In this document: in pieces, positions 25,493-40,099 of the stretch | Layout of the letters: each line of letters begins with the position of its first letter | How positions within the stretch are numbered: position 1 is the stretch's first letter | DNA from: Diphasiastrum complanatum | Taxonomy: Eukaryota; Streptophyta; Lycopodiopsida; Lycopodiales; Lycopodiaceae | NCBI GenBank assembly: GCA_029204225.1 | Contig: MU833380.1 | Coordinates: 1-57,108, forward strand | DNA length: 57,108 nucleotides | Reading direction: 5' to 3' | Notes under the pieces: generated by a model | What the model was told of the DNA's origin: nothing | Database searches by the model: none | What the model saw: the letters and a program-made list of their open reading frames with translations, nothing else | Made by a program: the position numbers and the translations under genes

Positions 25493-26790
25493 TGGTGACA
25501 CTACGTAGTGTCTCAAATTATTACATTACATCATTATATAGCATGAGTTGACTTATAAAGTGATTACTTTGCAATGAAATGTTGAACAATAGTTACAAAT
25601 AAAAAAAGATGTTGATATTTAAATTTTAAAAAAACATAACAAGATTACAGAAAGGTTATAAATGTTTAGGGCAAGAGAGCCAAGTTAACTTTCTTATTAA
25701 ATGCTGGAAATCCACCTTTCACAAAGGAAGTCACCTTTGCTATGTATTTCAAGCTCCCATAGTGAGAAGATAGATTATTTTTGGAGCTCATTGGCAATCT
25801 CGACCTACTCCACATTGTACATTGAGTTTTGTGATCCAAATGCAACCAAATCAATTTGTACTTGTTTCTCAGCTTGCAGGCCGTACTACAGCCTGTAGTA
25901 CACACATGCCAAGTCGGATTTAGTGATTGATCAATGCTAATGATTGTTCTTGCTTGTTGATTGTCAAATTGCCAATCTAGATTAACTTTTTTGTGTCTAG
26001 TTTTTTGATAGGTTGTAAAGCAAGCATCCAATCACTCTTGTGGGTATTTTGTAGATCCATTTATGGTTCTAAAGTACAGTACTTTCACACCTTGTTAAAC
26101 AAACAAGTGTGTTATCATAATCACGACTACATGAATTAATCAAACAAACCAATCATGGACATGATAGACCACCCATTTCAATCCCCAAAAATGAGGCTTA
26201 TAGCAATGGAATACAAGTTGGAATCACTATACCAACAAATATCCATGTCACACAAACAAAAGAGGAAGTTGGCTAGTTTTTTTCGAGAGAATATCTTTTT
26301 ATCAATACAATGTTTTCCTCCACAATTGACTAGATACCATCAAGAGGAAAGTTGTTCTCATGGACTCTATCTTGACTAGAAAAATATTTAGTGGTTTCCA
26401 ATAATAATCAAAGAAAGTTTTCGTAGATGCTTTCAATAGAGCTCTACCCATGAAGCATACTATGTAGTTTAAGTATGATTTATGTTTGCTAATATTTTTC
26501 CTTAGTTATAGCTATTCTTCTTCTATGTTGCAAATGTTTATTAAATGTCTAATCATCCTTCTCTATCCTAATGACACTTCTCCCATGAATGGCATAACAA
26601 CGCCCACCAATTTTTCCCAACGTCATGGGAATTGCCTCCATCTAATTGATCTCATATTTCATTCCAACCCCAATGTAACTCGACATTATTACTAGGATAG
26701 TCTAGACCAAAAACAATAGAATGTTTAGACATTTGTTGTATAGCATGTCTATAAGCATTCTCTACGCTTGAGATAGACATACTTATGTCA
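25493..26790. other. Intergenic, nothing recognised
   Basis: No gene seen. Confidence 0.3.
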
Positions 26791-27093
26791 TCAACAGGAT
26801 GGTTTAGTGCACCCACATGGGGATCGTACGAAAGAGAGTTTAGAATTGCCTAGATCATACTCAACATGATAATTCTGGTGCATGACACTGCCAATTATAG
26901 AAAAGCCTTCACGAGACTTCATGGCTAGGCAAAGCAAACTCTTACCATCCATATGTACGAAATAGTTCTCTGGAGGGGGGTTAAAGTCGATATCTATCAA
27001 ATGAAAGCTGAGAGTGGGAATGTTATAGCTACCGGCCAACAGCCCTTCTACATTATAACAAAGGTCAAACGGGGTATAGGATGGCGCATCTGC
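26791..27093 (-). pseudogene. Nepenthesin-type aspartic protease, C-terminal fragment
   Basis: About 100 residues match the C-terminal lobe of plant pepsin-like (A1) proteases: ADAPSYTPFDLCYNVEG, IPTLSFHL, FNPPPENYFV, LLCLAM, GFSIIGSVMHQNYHVEYDLG and KLSFVRSPC before the stop. These enzymes are secreted or vacuolar peptidases. Neither catalytic DTG/DSG motif is present, because the N-terminal two-thirds of the protein is missing. Sequence before residue ADAP in the frame is unrelated. Isolated next to a retrotransposon, it is best read as a truncated gene copy. Confidence 0.8.
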
Positions 27094-28914
27094 AAGTGTT
27101 ATACAAAGTACATGAAGGAAGAAAAACTTATAAGATCGAAAGTTTTTCAGCCTCTTTAAAAAGAAGCAAGGGGGAGATGACAAAATCACCGCTCCCAAAT
27201 TCCCTACTATTGCTATCAAACCAAATGTTTTAAATCATAATGACTCTAATACATTGCCAAGAAGCATTATCTTTTACATCAGTGTAGAGTATAAATAGCA
27301 CTGGAATTTCTCAATTGGAGAGTTTAGGCCTTGCATGACTGCATGCATAGAAAGGACTTGGGCCTATATAGCCCCTAGAAACTCACCCTACTCCATCATT
27401 CCTTTGGTGATTCTTTGTCAGGTCCTCTCGCTCTACTCTTGCTTCCTATTCCTTGGCTCAGGGGGGAGAAGCTTCTGGAGATTGATTGATTGCTTCTACT
27501 TGGTTGGGTGGTTTACTCCACAATGTATTCTCTTGTGTCTTGACTTCTAAGCAGGATCTTGAGGAGCTTTCCCTTACATTGGTATTAGAGCAAGGCTTAT
27601 GAATATTGGAGAAGTTGGAGTGGTTTAGCTTTTCGTTGAATTTTTGGTGCCGATCAATTGGTATTCTCATCCAGGTGGAGAACAAGGTTCAAAGTGGGTG
27701 AATTCTCGCGGTTTCCATTTGCATGTCATTAAGATACGTCTCTTTCGACTTTCTCTAGGGATTTATGGAAGATTGTTTGTGGAAGCCAGGTTGTGATGTT
27801 TCTTTGGAGTTTTTGCTTATGTATCCAGCAAGTGTACTTTCATTATAGGGATCATTAATGATGCATGTTGGTTCTTTCATGATTTATGATTCTAGGCTAT
27901 GTTTTTGGTCAAAAATCGCTTGTTTTTCATGATTTTTGACTAGAAATTGATAGTAAGAGCTAAAATCTAGCAAGATGAGATCATGTGGATGGCTATAATA
28001 CTGTAAATTGAGTTGCATGTGTGAGAGTAAGGGTTTCATATCATAAATTTCTACTTTATGTAGAAGAAAAAACCCGGAAATCTATCAATCCACAAGAGGA
28101 TTATGTTGGAAATTGTTATAGACTATTTTGTACTCCTCTTGATGTGTCCAGCAAGTTATCAGACCTGTAATTTGGTGACCGGGGGCTTATGCTCCGGTTC
28201 CATCAAGTTTGTTGCAAAATGCCCTTCTACAAATCAGTAAATCTTTGTTCTCAGCCCATACTGATTCTTAGGACCTGTATGAATGCTTCATGAAAGTCTA
28301 ATAGACTATTTAAGACTGTTGTTAATGCCACTTTTGGGCTTGGGCAAGTGTTTGCATGCATAAGCCTTGTAAAAATGCGCCCTACTACAAGTTTTTAGAC
28401 GCTCTATTTTTGCACGTGTGAAGTTGAGCTGATAGGCTGAGGTGGCGATCATCTTGAACAGTTGGTCTCCCTCTGTACTGTGCTTTACAGCACCTAATTT
28501 GGTGCATTGTAGCTCAAGATATGGTCGTTTGAAATTTGGCAATTTTGTAAATAAAATTGTTGAAATCCATCAATGTTCTAATTGCATGCTTGTTTTTTTT
28601 TTTTTTTTTTTTTCATAATTTGATGTATTGTGATCGCATGGATTGATTGCATGTTGAATATGATGATGTTTCTGACATGCATGAGGGGTTTATAGTCATT
28701 TTGAGTGGTCATAAGCATGTGTTCTAAGCGGGTAAAGGTAAAACTTTTAAAATTAACCTGTTTGATTGTGAGTGTGAATGTTCTTTTAGTACTGCTTCTT
28801 TCTTGCCCAATAAAGTGTTTTGTTTATAGGCACAATTAAAGACCAAGAATTGAAGTATTTTATTATATAGTGGTTATAGTCATAACTTCATTGATTCTCA
28901 TCTTGTGCAATCAT

Positions 28915-29436
28915 AGATACGGAGTTTATCTAGCTTCGGGAGCAGAGTTGGAGACTTGGAACATAAAAGTGTCAAATCTCGCAGTTTTGATACAAGGACA
29001 TGAAGAATTAGTTAATTTTCATATTTTAGACCTAGCCCGCACTGATTTAATTTTTGGTTATGAATGGTTATTTAGTAAATCACCTTCTCTGGCTGTTGAT
29101 TTTGAGAAACATGTTCTCACTTTCAAGGAGGGTGATAAGGTAGTTACTTTATTTGGCAGCAATTTTGAGAATCCGTCGGATGGAATTTCTACAGTTAATA
29201 TAATGGAAGCATTTGATTATTCACAATATGAAGTTTCTTCGGTATTCGATATTCCTATTATGGATGCTTCTAATGTGCATCTTAACTCAATAAGTTTAGA
29301 TCACAAACAAGCAATGAAAAATCAGATCATAAGTGAATTTAAAGATGGGTTTCCATCAGAATTACCTCATGGTTTATCACCATCTAGGTTAGTAGACCAC
29401 AGAGTTAATTTCAGGAAGTCAGCCTACTATCTCTAG
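28915..29436 (+). pseudogene. Gypsy protease and start of reverse transcriptase
   Basis: The frame reads like the retropepsin-to-RT linker of gypsy pol: LASGAELETWN, then LVNFHILDLARTDLIFGYEWL (the usual FLILGMDWL position), a linker, then [24 protein letters not shown] (RT start, usually LPPxRxxDHxI). The protease active-site DTG is not in the open part. The frame ends at a stop at 29434. Confidence 0.75.
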
Positions 29437-29489
29437 ACAACCTTACAGGTTCTCTCAGAAAGGGGAGATAGAGATTTCAAATCAAATAG

Positions 29490-29820
29490 AAAACTATCTG
29501 AGGATGAGACATATCCAACCCAGTAAGTCACCATGGGATGCTCATGTTCTTCGGAAAGCAAAGAAAGATGGAGGTTTCCAAATGTGCGTGGATTACAAGG
29601 GGTTGAATAAAGTTACTATTAAGAATAAATATCCATTACCCAGGATGGATGACCTTGTAGATCGCTTAGGTGGTACCATCAGATAAAAATTAAATGTAAG
29701 ATGTCCAAAAGATTGAATTTCGTACTAGATTTGGCCATTATGAGTTTTTAGTGTTGCTTTTTGGGTTAATGAATGCTCCAGCAACAATCCAACAAATGAT
29801 GAATGGTTTTTTTCGTCCAG
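29490..29820 (+). pseudogene. Gypsy reverse-transcriptase fragments
   Basis: [39 protein letters not shown] and [10 protein letters not shown] match the RT finger region. After a stop, another frame gives [20 protein letters not shown] and [10 protein letters not shown]. The YxDD catalytic block that should follow is missing: the sequence jumps to the connection region at about 29860. Confidence 0.8.
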
Positions 29821-29869
29821 ATTGAAGAGATTGTTAATAAAACAAAAAGAGCAATCAACCTAATCCGCA

Positions 29870-30290
29870 TGTTTGGAACGAGGAATTGAATCAATATTTT
29901 GAGAAACTTAAAACCCTAGTTGTTTCAGCTCCGTGTTTTTAAATTGTGGATCCAAATTTATCTTATGTTGTGAGAACTGACACAAGTGATATTGCAATTG
30001 GAGTGGTTCTATTACAAAATGATGGGCTACTAACGTTTGAAAGCAAAAAATTCACTGGTCCTCAATTGCATTATACTACGTAAGAAAATGAATTATTTGC
30101 AATTATCCACGCACTTAAAACCTGGAGACACTACTTGTATGGTAGTAAGTTTATAGTGTATACGGATCACCAGCCTCTTAAGTACTTTTGCAATTACCAT
30201 GATCTTCGAGGGAGGAAAGCCCGATGGGCTGAATTGATGCAAGAATTTGATCATGAAATTTGTTATATAAGAGGCAGCTTGAATCAAGTT
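29870..30290 (+). pseudogene. Gypsy RNase H domain (decayed)
   Basis: The frame reads LNQYFEKLKTLVVSAP, VRTDTSDIAIGVVLLQ, ENELFAIIHALKTWRHYLYG, VYTDHQPLKYF and RKARWAELMQEFDHEICYIR, the gypsy RNase H series with Asp (TDTS), Glu (ENEL) and Asp (YTDH). Two internal stops interrupt it (near 29940 and 30081). Confidence 0.85.
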
Positions 30291-30561
30291 GCCTATATAG
30301 CCCCTGGAAGAATTTGGGCCTATATAGTCCTTGGAAACTCGCCCTACTCCATCATTCCTTTGGTGATCCATTGCCAGGTCCTCTCACTCTACTCTTGCTT
30401 CCTATTCTTTGGCTCTGGGGAGAAGCTTCTAGTAGTATGCACAGTAACTGTGACTACTGTGGCATTCACATTAGATTAAATGTGATACAAAAAATTGAAA
30501 TTAAGTAATATATAGATCCATCAATCATGCAATCCTAGGCTTGTCTTTCAGCAAATGTAAT

Positions 30562-30810
30562 TCAATTAGGACCATCGAGAGGGTGAAGATACATATTAAA
30601 GTCACCAATTAAAATTGAAGGAAGGGACTTATGAGGACAAATATCATTCTAGAGGTCGACACGAGAGTGGGAAAAATTAGATGTATAAATATTGAAGATG
30701 TTAATGGCAAATCCACATTTGGAGATAGTACTAACATTAACACGATCACAGGGAAGGGAGAAATAGGAGGCGAGTTTCCAATCTCTGGACACAAAAGTCA
30801 CCAAACCTCT
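30562..30810 (-). pseudogene. LINE (L1-type) endonuclease fragment
   Basis: Translating the minus strand from 30810 gives an 83-codon stretch with RGLVTFVSRDW, GFAINIFNIYTSN and ILIGDFNMYLHP. The last fits the GDFN motif of AP-type endonucleases of plant non-LTR retrotransposons, and the middle part matches the usual INIYAP block. One TAG interrupts it after DL. RT is not found nearby, so this is a fragment. Confidence 0.7.
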
Positions 30811-30829
30811 CGAGGTACTGTCTATTGGA

Positions 30830-32513
30830 TTATTCTACTAACTGGAGTGATTCATCCGAATAATCAATCTTTAATCTACATCCATTTCATATATTCAGTT
30901 CTGCAGTTTTATACGTGTTTCTACACAATCTGCAAAAATACTCGAGAATTGGTCAACAGGTGGCTCCAACATATCGGAGCGACTTTGACGACACCGACAT
31001 ATCAGACGACTTAGATGACTTATCAAGGAAGTCGGACAATTATTGTTTCCACTTGTTATGAAGCTTACGATTTGACCTAACCATTTTGCATGTAAATTTT
31101 TGGAAAGGCCTTACTGAATGGATGACAGCACATTGGCTAGTTGTCAATTGCGACTTACGACCTAATCAAGCTGACTAATTGGATAAGCTTAAGTTGCTTA
31201 GTATAAATAGCTGATCATTATAGATGAACAATAATACAGAAATAGAGTAAATTAAAGAAGGACTCGTAGAGTTCTACTGAGTGTTCTGTTTTAAGTATTG
31301 CTAGCACTTACTGCTTATCAAGAAGTGCATCAAACAATGTTATCAGTTGCTCAAAGATAGTTTAGAGTACGTGGGTTCATCCACTATTGTTTTGTGCTCA
31401 TCATCATATGACTTTGCACATGTGCTACTTATTGAATCAATCCATCTTCTTATTGCGTACTTTTTTATGTCAGATTTATGTACGCTTATCTATAGTTATC
31501 AGTAACTGATAAATCTCTTTTCGTCGGGGCATTTATATTTTTTCTCACGGGTGAAAACATCCAATTGGTTGCCCAAGTTGCTTGGATTAATCGATTGTAA
31601 CTAGTTAAAAGATATTCCATTTGATTATAATGTTGTTTGTTACTTTAGTGAAGTTCTAGTACCACCTTATCTTAAGTATGGAGTAGTGGATTAGAGTCGA
31701 TCGGTCCCTCCACGTCAAGATAACTGCGTGAATTTTGGGAGAGGAAATGAATTCAGCTCCGACTATGGGGACTTCCTTGTTTCCATTCTCCTAAGAAAAA
31801 AACAAAAAAAATTCCTAATTAGCAATTTTGTTCAGGTTAACGCGGTAAAACGTCCAAGCAATATTCTTTAAAAAAATTAATCATGATATTATACGTTTTT
31901 TCATGAATGCATGTGCCTGAAATGGCATTAACTATAGACTTGAGAATTTGGCAGAAAATAAGTGAAACAATTCAATTTAACCAATTACCATTTTATGATA
32001 TGTCCATATGACCGCTCACAAAAAAAATGAAGCCCAATATGCCTGTAAAGGAGATACTTTAACAAATTGAAAGAAAAAAAAGAAATAACAAAACTTATAG
32101 AAGATTACACAACCCCCCAAGCAACCTCTTGACCAAACCAAATGTGTCCACCCAAGTCTAGGTGCCCTACCTAACCCTCTTCAAAAGCTTATAACTTTTG
32201 ATTGGCTCAACCAAATGGAATGAAACTGATTGCAACAGAAACTAGACAAAAATAGCTTCAAAACAAGCTATCAAGCAAGATAAATGGATCAAACATGAGA
32301 GAGAACTTACAAACTGAAATTGGATGTTTCTCACACGTGTCTGAGCACCTGATTCCGTATAGTAACAGGTCAGATCCAATCAATGTCCTTTTGATCTCTT
32401 TTGATCCAAGATTGAACAAGATAGCTAGGAAAATGGGCCTTGACAACTTCTAGCTCAAGATTGATGAAAATTTTTTCACTTAGATGGATCAAAATGCATG
32501 GTAACCTTAGGTA
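30830..32513. other. Unassigned, possibly LTR-retrotransposon debris
   Basis: 31190-31500 is LTR-like (TATAAATAGC near 31203, then a T-rich leader), but no partner LTR or coding sequence was found. 32040-32513 is probably the leader region of the minus-strand element whose LTR starts at 32527. No gene. Confidence 0.3.
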
Positions 32514-33188
32514 GGCTCTGATACCATGTTAAATTTCACACGTGTGGACTGTCCACTACATGTACTTGTGATCTCCTAAGGTGTGTAGATGCACCAAGAT
32601 CAAGACTAGATTGAGATTCAAGATCAATCTTGAATCCTATGGCAAAAACACACTACTACATGCATTCAATCACTTCCAACTCTCACTCACACATGTGGGA
32701 AGTATTCAAAAAATAATCTAAGTAAAAACAAGCTGCTGTCCTCGGGTGTAGAGAGAGAAAATGCATCAAGAGCTCTCGGGTAGAGAGAGAAAGCTAGAAA
32801 TCCAATAACTCACAAAATCCATGAAATCACCAAATCAATTGACTTCAAAATGAGGAGTACAATGATACTAGTAGGTCCACGAGATACCACTATGCTTAAC
32901 TATGATTGGACCACATTTTGTCACCTCTTGATCCTATTGGATCATTGATCTATGCACCTCTTAATTCTATTGGACTATATTCAAGCACACCTCAATTTCC
33001 TATTGGACCTCACAAGGTTCCACCTCTATATCCTATTGGACCTCTTGGAATTCATCAAACAAAAACTTTACACTTGTCTACACTCTAATTAGCAAGTGTT
33101 TAGCCTCTTACTCTATTTTGGCTCAATAGTGGCATTACAAGTGGAAATGCATAATTTGCCATCTATGCCAAATTTATTCCTATCAACA
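32514..33188 (-). mobile_element. LTR with adjacent primer-binding site (minus strand)
   Basis: On the minus strand the sequence TGGTATCAGAGCC (32514-32526), the canonical initiator-Met tRNA primer site, follows directly after an LTR ending TTTAACA at 32527. The other end, TATCAACA at 33181-33188, gives TGTTGATA on the minus strand, so the LTR is about 662 bp with TGTT..AACA ends. No gag-pol frame is left of it, so the element is mostly gone or nested elsewhere. Confidence 0.65.
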
Positions 33189-36105
<2,917 letters not shown>

Positions 36106-38372
36106 ATGATTGTAGCTTTAACAATGGCAACGTTCCATTTGCATGTTGCCCTTCCGATGGAATGCACTCCAATTATTAAGAAAAATGCGAAAGTTGTAGA
36201 GAATGCTACTGCAATAGATAGAGAATTGAGAATGAATAATCATATGAATATAGATTTGTGGGTGGATGGATCAATTTATCCTAAAAAAAACAATGCACTC
36301 AAGAATGCTATGTCAGAGTTGAATGCTACTGTCACTACTCTTCGGGGATCAAATCAAGAAATGTTAGAATCCATGGAAAAGTTGCGATCTGAGAGTTTAA
36401 AATCTGCTGTTGATATAAAAATTATCAATAAGGCAATGATGAAGAGAAAAAGAAAGAGAGTACCGATGAAGAATATTGATGACTTATCTACACATAGCGG
36501 CAATCAGAAAAAAAGAATTTGAGCATTCAAGTATGCTGTCATATAAACTGTTTATTTGATTTGTATATGTCATTTAAGTTTGATTTGCACTTGATAACAT
36601 GGATTATTTATTTATTAAACATAATTTGAGTTTCATATGTTTGTTGCAGATCATGTTTGGTGGAAAAGAACTATTTAACAGATCGTTCATGCATTAGATC
36701 ATCTTTAAGTCATGTTTTACCAAGAAAGTCAGCAAAGGAAATGATAAAAAATGCTCGGTTTGAAAAAATGAAAAATAAAATTGTAGAGACTGTTTTGATT
36801 AAGGTTCAATCATACTTGGATGCGAATGTGATACAAAGTGCATGTGATGTATCTGGAATTAGCAGAAATGCTTATTTTACTTTTTTTAGAATAAGTAAAG
36901 AAGCTTTTTCCCAAGTGATGGTGAAGAAAATTAATCTTCTACGTCCATATCGAGTAAGATTAGCTAGAAATTTTTATAATGACGGAATGTTCAAAGTAGT
37001 TGGCCAACCACTTCATATAATTGGATTATACAAATCAGAATATCGTGAGCTCAATTACAACGATTGCAATAATATTTTCCTTGATATTGAAAATGTTCTA
37101 AAATACATTATTCGATTCTATAAACTAGACGAACATCAAGTAAATGGAAAGATCATTATTGTAATAAAATTGGATGAATCTGAAATCATCAAGGGTCAGA
37201 AGTTGGAATGAGTGGGTGTCACTTTGATGAACAAAATTTCAGATACAAATGATCGAACGTTTAGTGTTCAATCGAAAAATCACATATGGTGGTTGGCGGC
37301 ATTCCAGATATAGATTTCTATTTTCATTTGGAATATCTTTATTAACAATTCATACCTTGCCAGTTTTTATTGACATGTCATGCATTACTTATTTCTCTAC
37401 AGGTCTTGAAAGAGGACCATAAAATACTTTCATGGATATTTTCAAGAACAAATTATGGCGAGATTATAAGGAGACTTTTGGAGGGTGAGAAATTTACAAT
37501 CGAAAACCATGGAAGTTTTCAAATTCAATGGCACCTTGCAGGGGATTTGAAAAAATTAAAATGTATGTATAATGTCTCTCATGGGGCAACATCAAAGCAT
37601 CCATGTCTTTATTGCATAAAGGATTGCTACAATATGAATTTGGGACGATCAACAAACACTGGCCCGACACGAGAAGCTGAAGATCCAAATATGAAAAGTG
37701 TTCTGCCAATTCCATTAAAATATGTTCACATATGCACATTGGAGCAACAATTAGGAGGTTGGAAATAGTTCAATCAAATGCAGGACTACATAAAGGGAAT
37801 GTCACGATTGAAAAAAGTGACAAACTCTCCGGGAAAAAAGGAAACGTTCCTAATAAGCCATCAATTGGAGGTGCTAAAGCAAGAAGATTCTTATCAAATC
37901 ACACATGCAAAGAATCAAGTGTCAGATACGAAATTTGGAGAGAAATTGTTCAAGCACAAACATTGGAAGGAAGTAATCGAGTGGAAAAGGGACAAGTGTG
38001 GACCAACTTAGACAAACTCATAGGTGTTATCAAGGAAAAAAACCTATCATCAGAACATATGAGGACCTGGTACTTTTCTCATTCAGGCATATATTTTTTT
38101 CTACTGATGCAACTAATCAAAACTATTGTTTGCAACATATCCTTCTTCATCATGCAACTTATTTTGCAAAGGAATATGGGAGCTTAAGTATTTGGTCATC
38201 ACAAGGCAAGGAAAAATCTCATTGGCAAACAAGGGGAGCATTTCATAGAGCAACAAACCATGGAGGACACAATTCAAGAAATAAATATTTAGTTCAACTT
38301 TTTCAGTGGTTTTATAGAAGAGCACAATTTAGATATCAAGCTAAAAACTCGCCAAGTATTACGATATTTTGA
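36106..38372 (+). pseudogene. Transposase-like gene, decayed
   Basis: Fragments read in order. 36106-36522 is a Lys-rich, coiled-coil-like frame. From about 36650, after a CAG acceptor, comes a Lys-rich domain ending IIVIKLDESEIIKGQKLE with a TGA at 37209. Reading past it gives VGVTLMN and NHIWWLAAFQ. From 37403, after another acceptor, the frame gives WHLAGDLKKLKCMYNV, then HPCLYCIKDC and VLPIPLKYVHICTLEQQLGG. Two further frames to 38345 give KPSIGGAKARRFL, IWSSQGKEKSHWQTRGAFHR, HGGHNSRNK and LVQLFQWFYRR. From memory the order (D-rich strand, W-x-LAGD-x-K, C-x2-C, P-I-P, E-K-S-H, HGG) resembles an uncharacterised multi-copy transposase-like family of eukaryotes. The exact family is unnamed here. 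At least one stop and two frameshifts break it. Confidence 0.5.
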
Positions 38373-38440
38373 AAAGCATTCAAATTCATTACAAAAGAAA
38401 AATCCTTGAAATATATCAAAAATCTATTACAGAAAATTAT

Positions 38441-39115
38441 TTATTTATCATCATCATCCTCTTCAATATTTAGACGGATGGTATTGTCATGAAGGAATAA
38501 TCTCCTTTCATATGGATCCAAAAATTCTAAAATTTTTTTCTTGCTCATATCAATGTAACCTGAATAAAGGGCCATTGCAGATGATCTTTTCGTAGTCTCA
38601 TTGGGAGTATAATCCAATATCTTAATAGCCAAATCTCTTTTCACAAAAATTATTTTATATGTTCCTCTTGCGTACTTATGGCCTCCCAAACAAACTGATA
38701 ATGATTTTATGGCCATAATGACAGTGGTTGCATATGGATTAAAAGATAAATGATATACACAAATCTCATTATTTTGAAAGTGCTTCAAATAATGAGATAG
38801 AGACACATCTTTTCTCTCGGTTGATACACCACGGATGCCTCCATGTCTCATACCAAAGGCATCAATTTCAATAGCATCCTGTAAATGAGGAAAGAAAATA
38901 AATCTAGAATTATACATAACTCTGCAAACTCAATAAGAAAACTGAACAATATCAATAACAATATAACATCTACATACCAGATCATAATCATCGTAATCAA
39001 CGACGTTTGCTCTGCTAATGTCATGTCCTCCAATGGCATCTACATTTCCGGAGGGGATATATCTAGGCCTTGGGGGATATTTTTTTTGGAATTTCTGGAA
39101 ACTATTGGACCCCAT
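38441..39115 (-). CDS. Unknown two-exon gene, 191 aa
   Basis: Not recognised. Exon 1 (38978-39115) starts MGSNSFQKF and ends YDDYDL at a GTATGT donor. Exon 2 (38441-38878) follows a TTTACAG acceptor in phase 0 and ends in a run of acidic residues (EEDDDDK) before TAA. The spliced frame is fully open, unlike its neighbour. Visible features are a Gly/His patch (FGMRHGGIRG), a hydrophobic segment (TTVIMAIKSLSVCLGG) and a charged C-terminus. It is tail-to-tail with the transposase-like gene, 68 bp apart, and its ATG lies only a few bases from the hairpin array. It may be an accessory ORF of the same mobile element. Confidence 0.45.
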
Positions 39116-39122
39116 TATGCAT

Positions 39123-39553
39123 GCTCAAAATCTTGATTCGGTAAATTCTTCATATTGTGCAAGATTACGGAGAATTTATCGAGTCAAGGTTGGATCATTC
39201 ATATTCCATCCAATATCAGTTCAGTGCGCGAGAAAAGCACCTCTGGTTTTCAAATGCTGTATATGCGCATCGATTAGCTATCGGCTGAAATACTGGATAT
39301 TGGATTAGCGCACTTTTAGATATGACAATGATTTTTCACTTGGACTGCTCACGTCAATTCGCTATGGTAGGAAATTATTGGAGTGTATTTTGCATGATCA
39401 AAGCTTGATTCGGTACTCTTCGATCTGTCCAAAGCTAAGGAGAATATATCGAATCAAGCTTTGATCATTCATATTATTTTCTAATATCGGATCAGCGCAC
39501 GAGAATAGAATCTCTGGTTTTAACATGCAGTATATGCGCGTCGATTTGCTATT
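39123..39553. repeat. Array of five about 71-bp hairpins
   Basis: Consecutive imperfect palindromes occupy 39123-39196, 39212-39283, 39297-39366, 39396-39466 and 39483-39553, spaced 13-29 bp. The fourth has perfect 17-bp arms, GATCAAAGCTTGATTCG and its complement. The second, third and fifth use arms related to AATATCGGATCAGCGCAC. The block is itself a diverged tandem duplication (period about 271 bp: first and second hairpins match fourth and fifth). Confidence 0.75.
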
Positions 39554-39929
39554 GGGTGAAATAATGGCGGCTAGAATATTACGGAATTATTATGATTGGA
39601 TATAAAAAAAGTCAGGTATTTATAGCTTAACATTGTCAATTTCAGCAATAAATTTTAGATGTGACCATTCTTTTGAAGCTTTAAATGTAGATGTGACCAT
39701 ACTTTAGACGAAATTAATTCTATTTTATTCGATATCAACTAATCATTTTGATGATAGACGGATATTTAGTTTGATTTGATTGACAAGCCTTGGAGAAATC
39801 ATCATCGTAATTCGATCCTCGAACATCCAACTCACGACGTTTTCAATCATTTCTAAATTTCTCTATATATACTGATAGATGACTCTAAATTTTTTTGTTT
39901 AAAGTTATTTCAGATCTCTACATCCATGC

Positions 39930-40092
39930 GATAGCGATACAGCGTGCTCGAAGCAAACCTCTTACGAACCTCAATTCTCACGCGCCCATCCGCTATCAAC
40001 TATCTGTATTGTAGAGCTCAGGTATCGGTTCGACGCGCTCTACCCTTCTTCTCATCCTGGGTTCACCTTCTTCGTGTGCTGATCCGATATTG
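39930..40092. repeat. Two more hairpins before the H3-like start codon
   Basis: 39930-39997 pairs GATAGCGATACAGCGTG with a GATAGCGGATGGGCGCGTGA-type complement. 40021-40092 pairs GGTATCGGTTCGACGCGC with GTGCTGATCCGATATTGG. The second is bounded by CTCAG|GT on the left and GGTCAG| on the right, so 40022-40097 could be spliced as a 76-bp intron. Confidence 0.65.
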
Positions 40093-40099
40093 GTCAGTA

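Larger units (their letters stand above)
27289..30430 (+). mobile_element. Ty3/gypsy retrotransposon, internally deleted
   Basis: The 5' LTR ends at about 27578 and is followed by TGGTATTAGAGCAAGG (27580-27595), a primer-binding site for initiator Met-tRNA. LTR sequence starting GGGCCTATATAG at 27360 recurs at 30317-30430, which marks a partial 3' LTR. Between them lie a protease/RT-start region, broken RT pieces and an RNase H domain. Gag has no open frame, and integrase is absent: RNase H runs straight into 3' LTR sequence at about 30290. A TATAAATAGC at 27289 may be the LTR TATA box. Confidence 0.8.

Noticed and set aside
30093-30508. Antisense and +1 frames over the gypsy RNase H
   Set aside because: They are shadows of the degraded RNase H and LTR sequence.
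31190-31500. LTR-like segment with TATAAATAGC as a named retrotransposon LTR
   Set aside because: No partner copy, primer site or coding region could be tied to it.
39123-39553. CRISPR-like array
   Set aside because: The host is a plant, and the units are palindromes with diverged arms, without identical repeats and unique spacers.
39944-40099. Upstream ATG at 39944 as the start of the H3-like protein
   Set aside because: The added residues are read from hairpin sequence and resemble nothing. The ATG at 40100 gives the exact H3 N-terminus.
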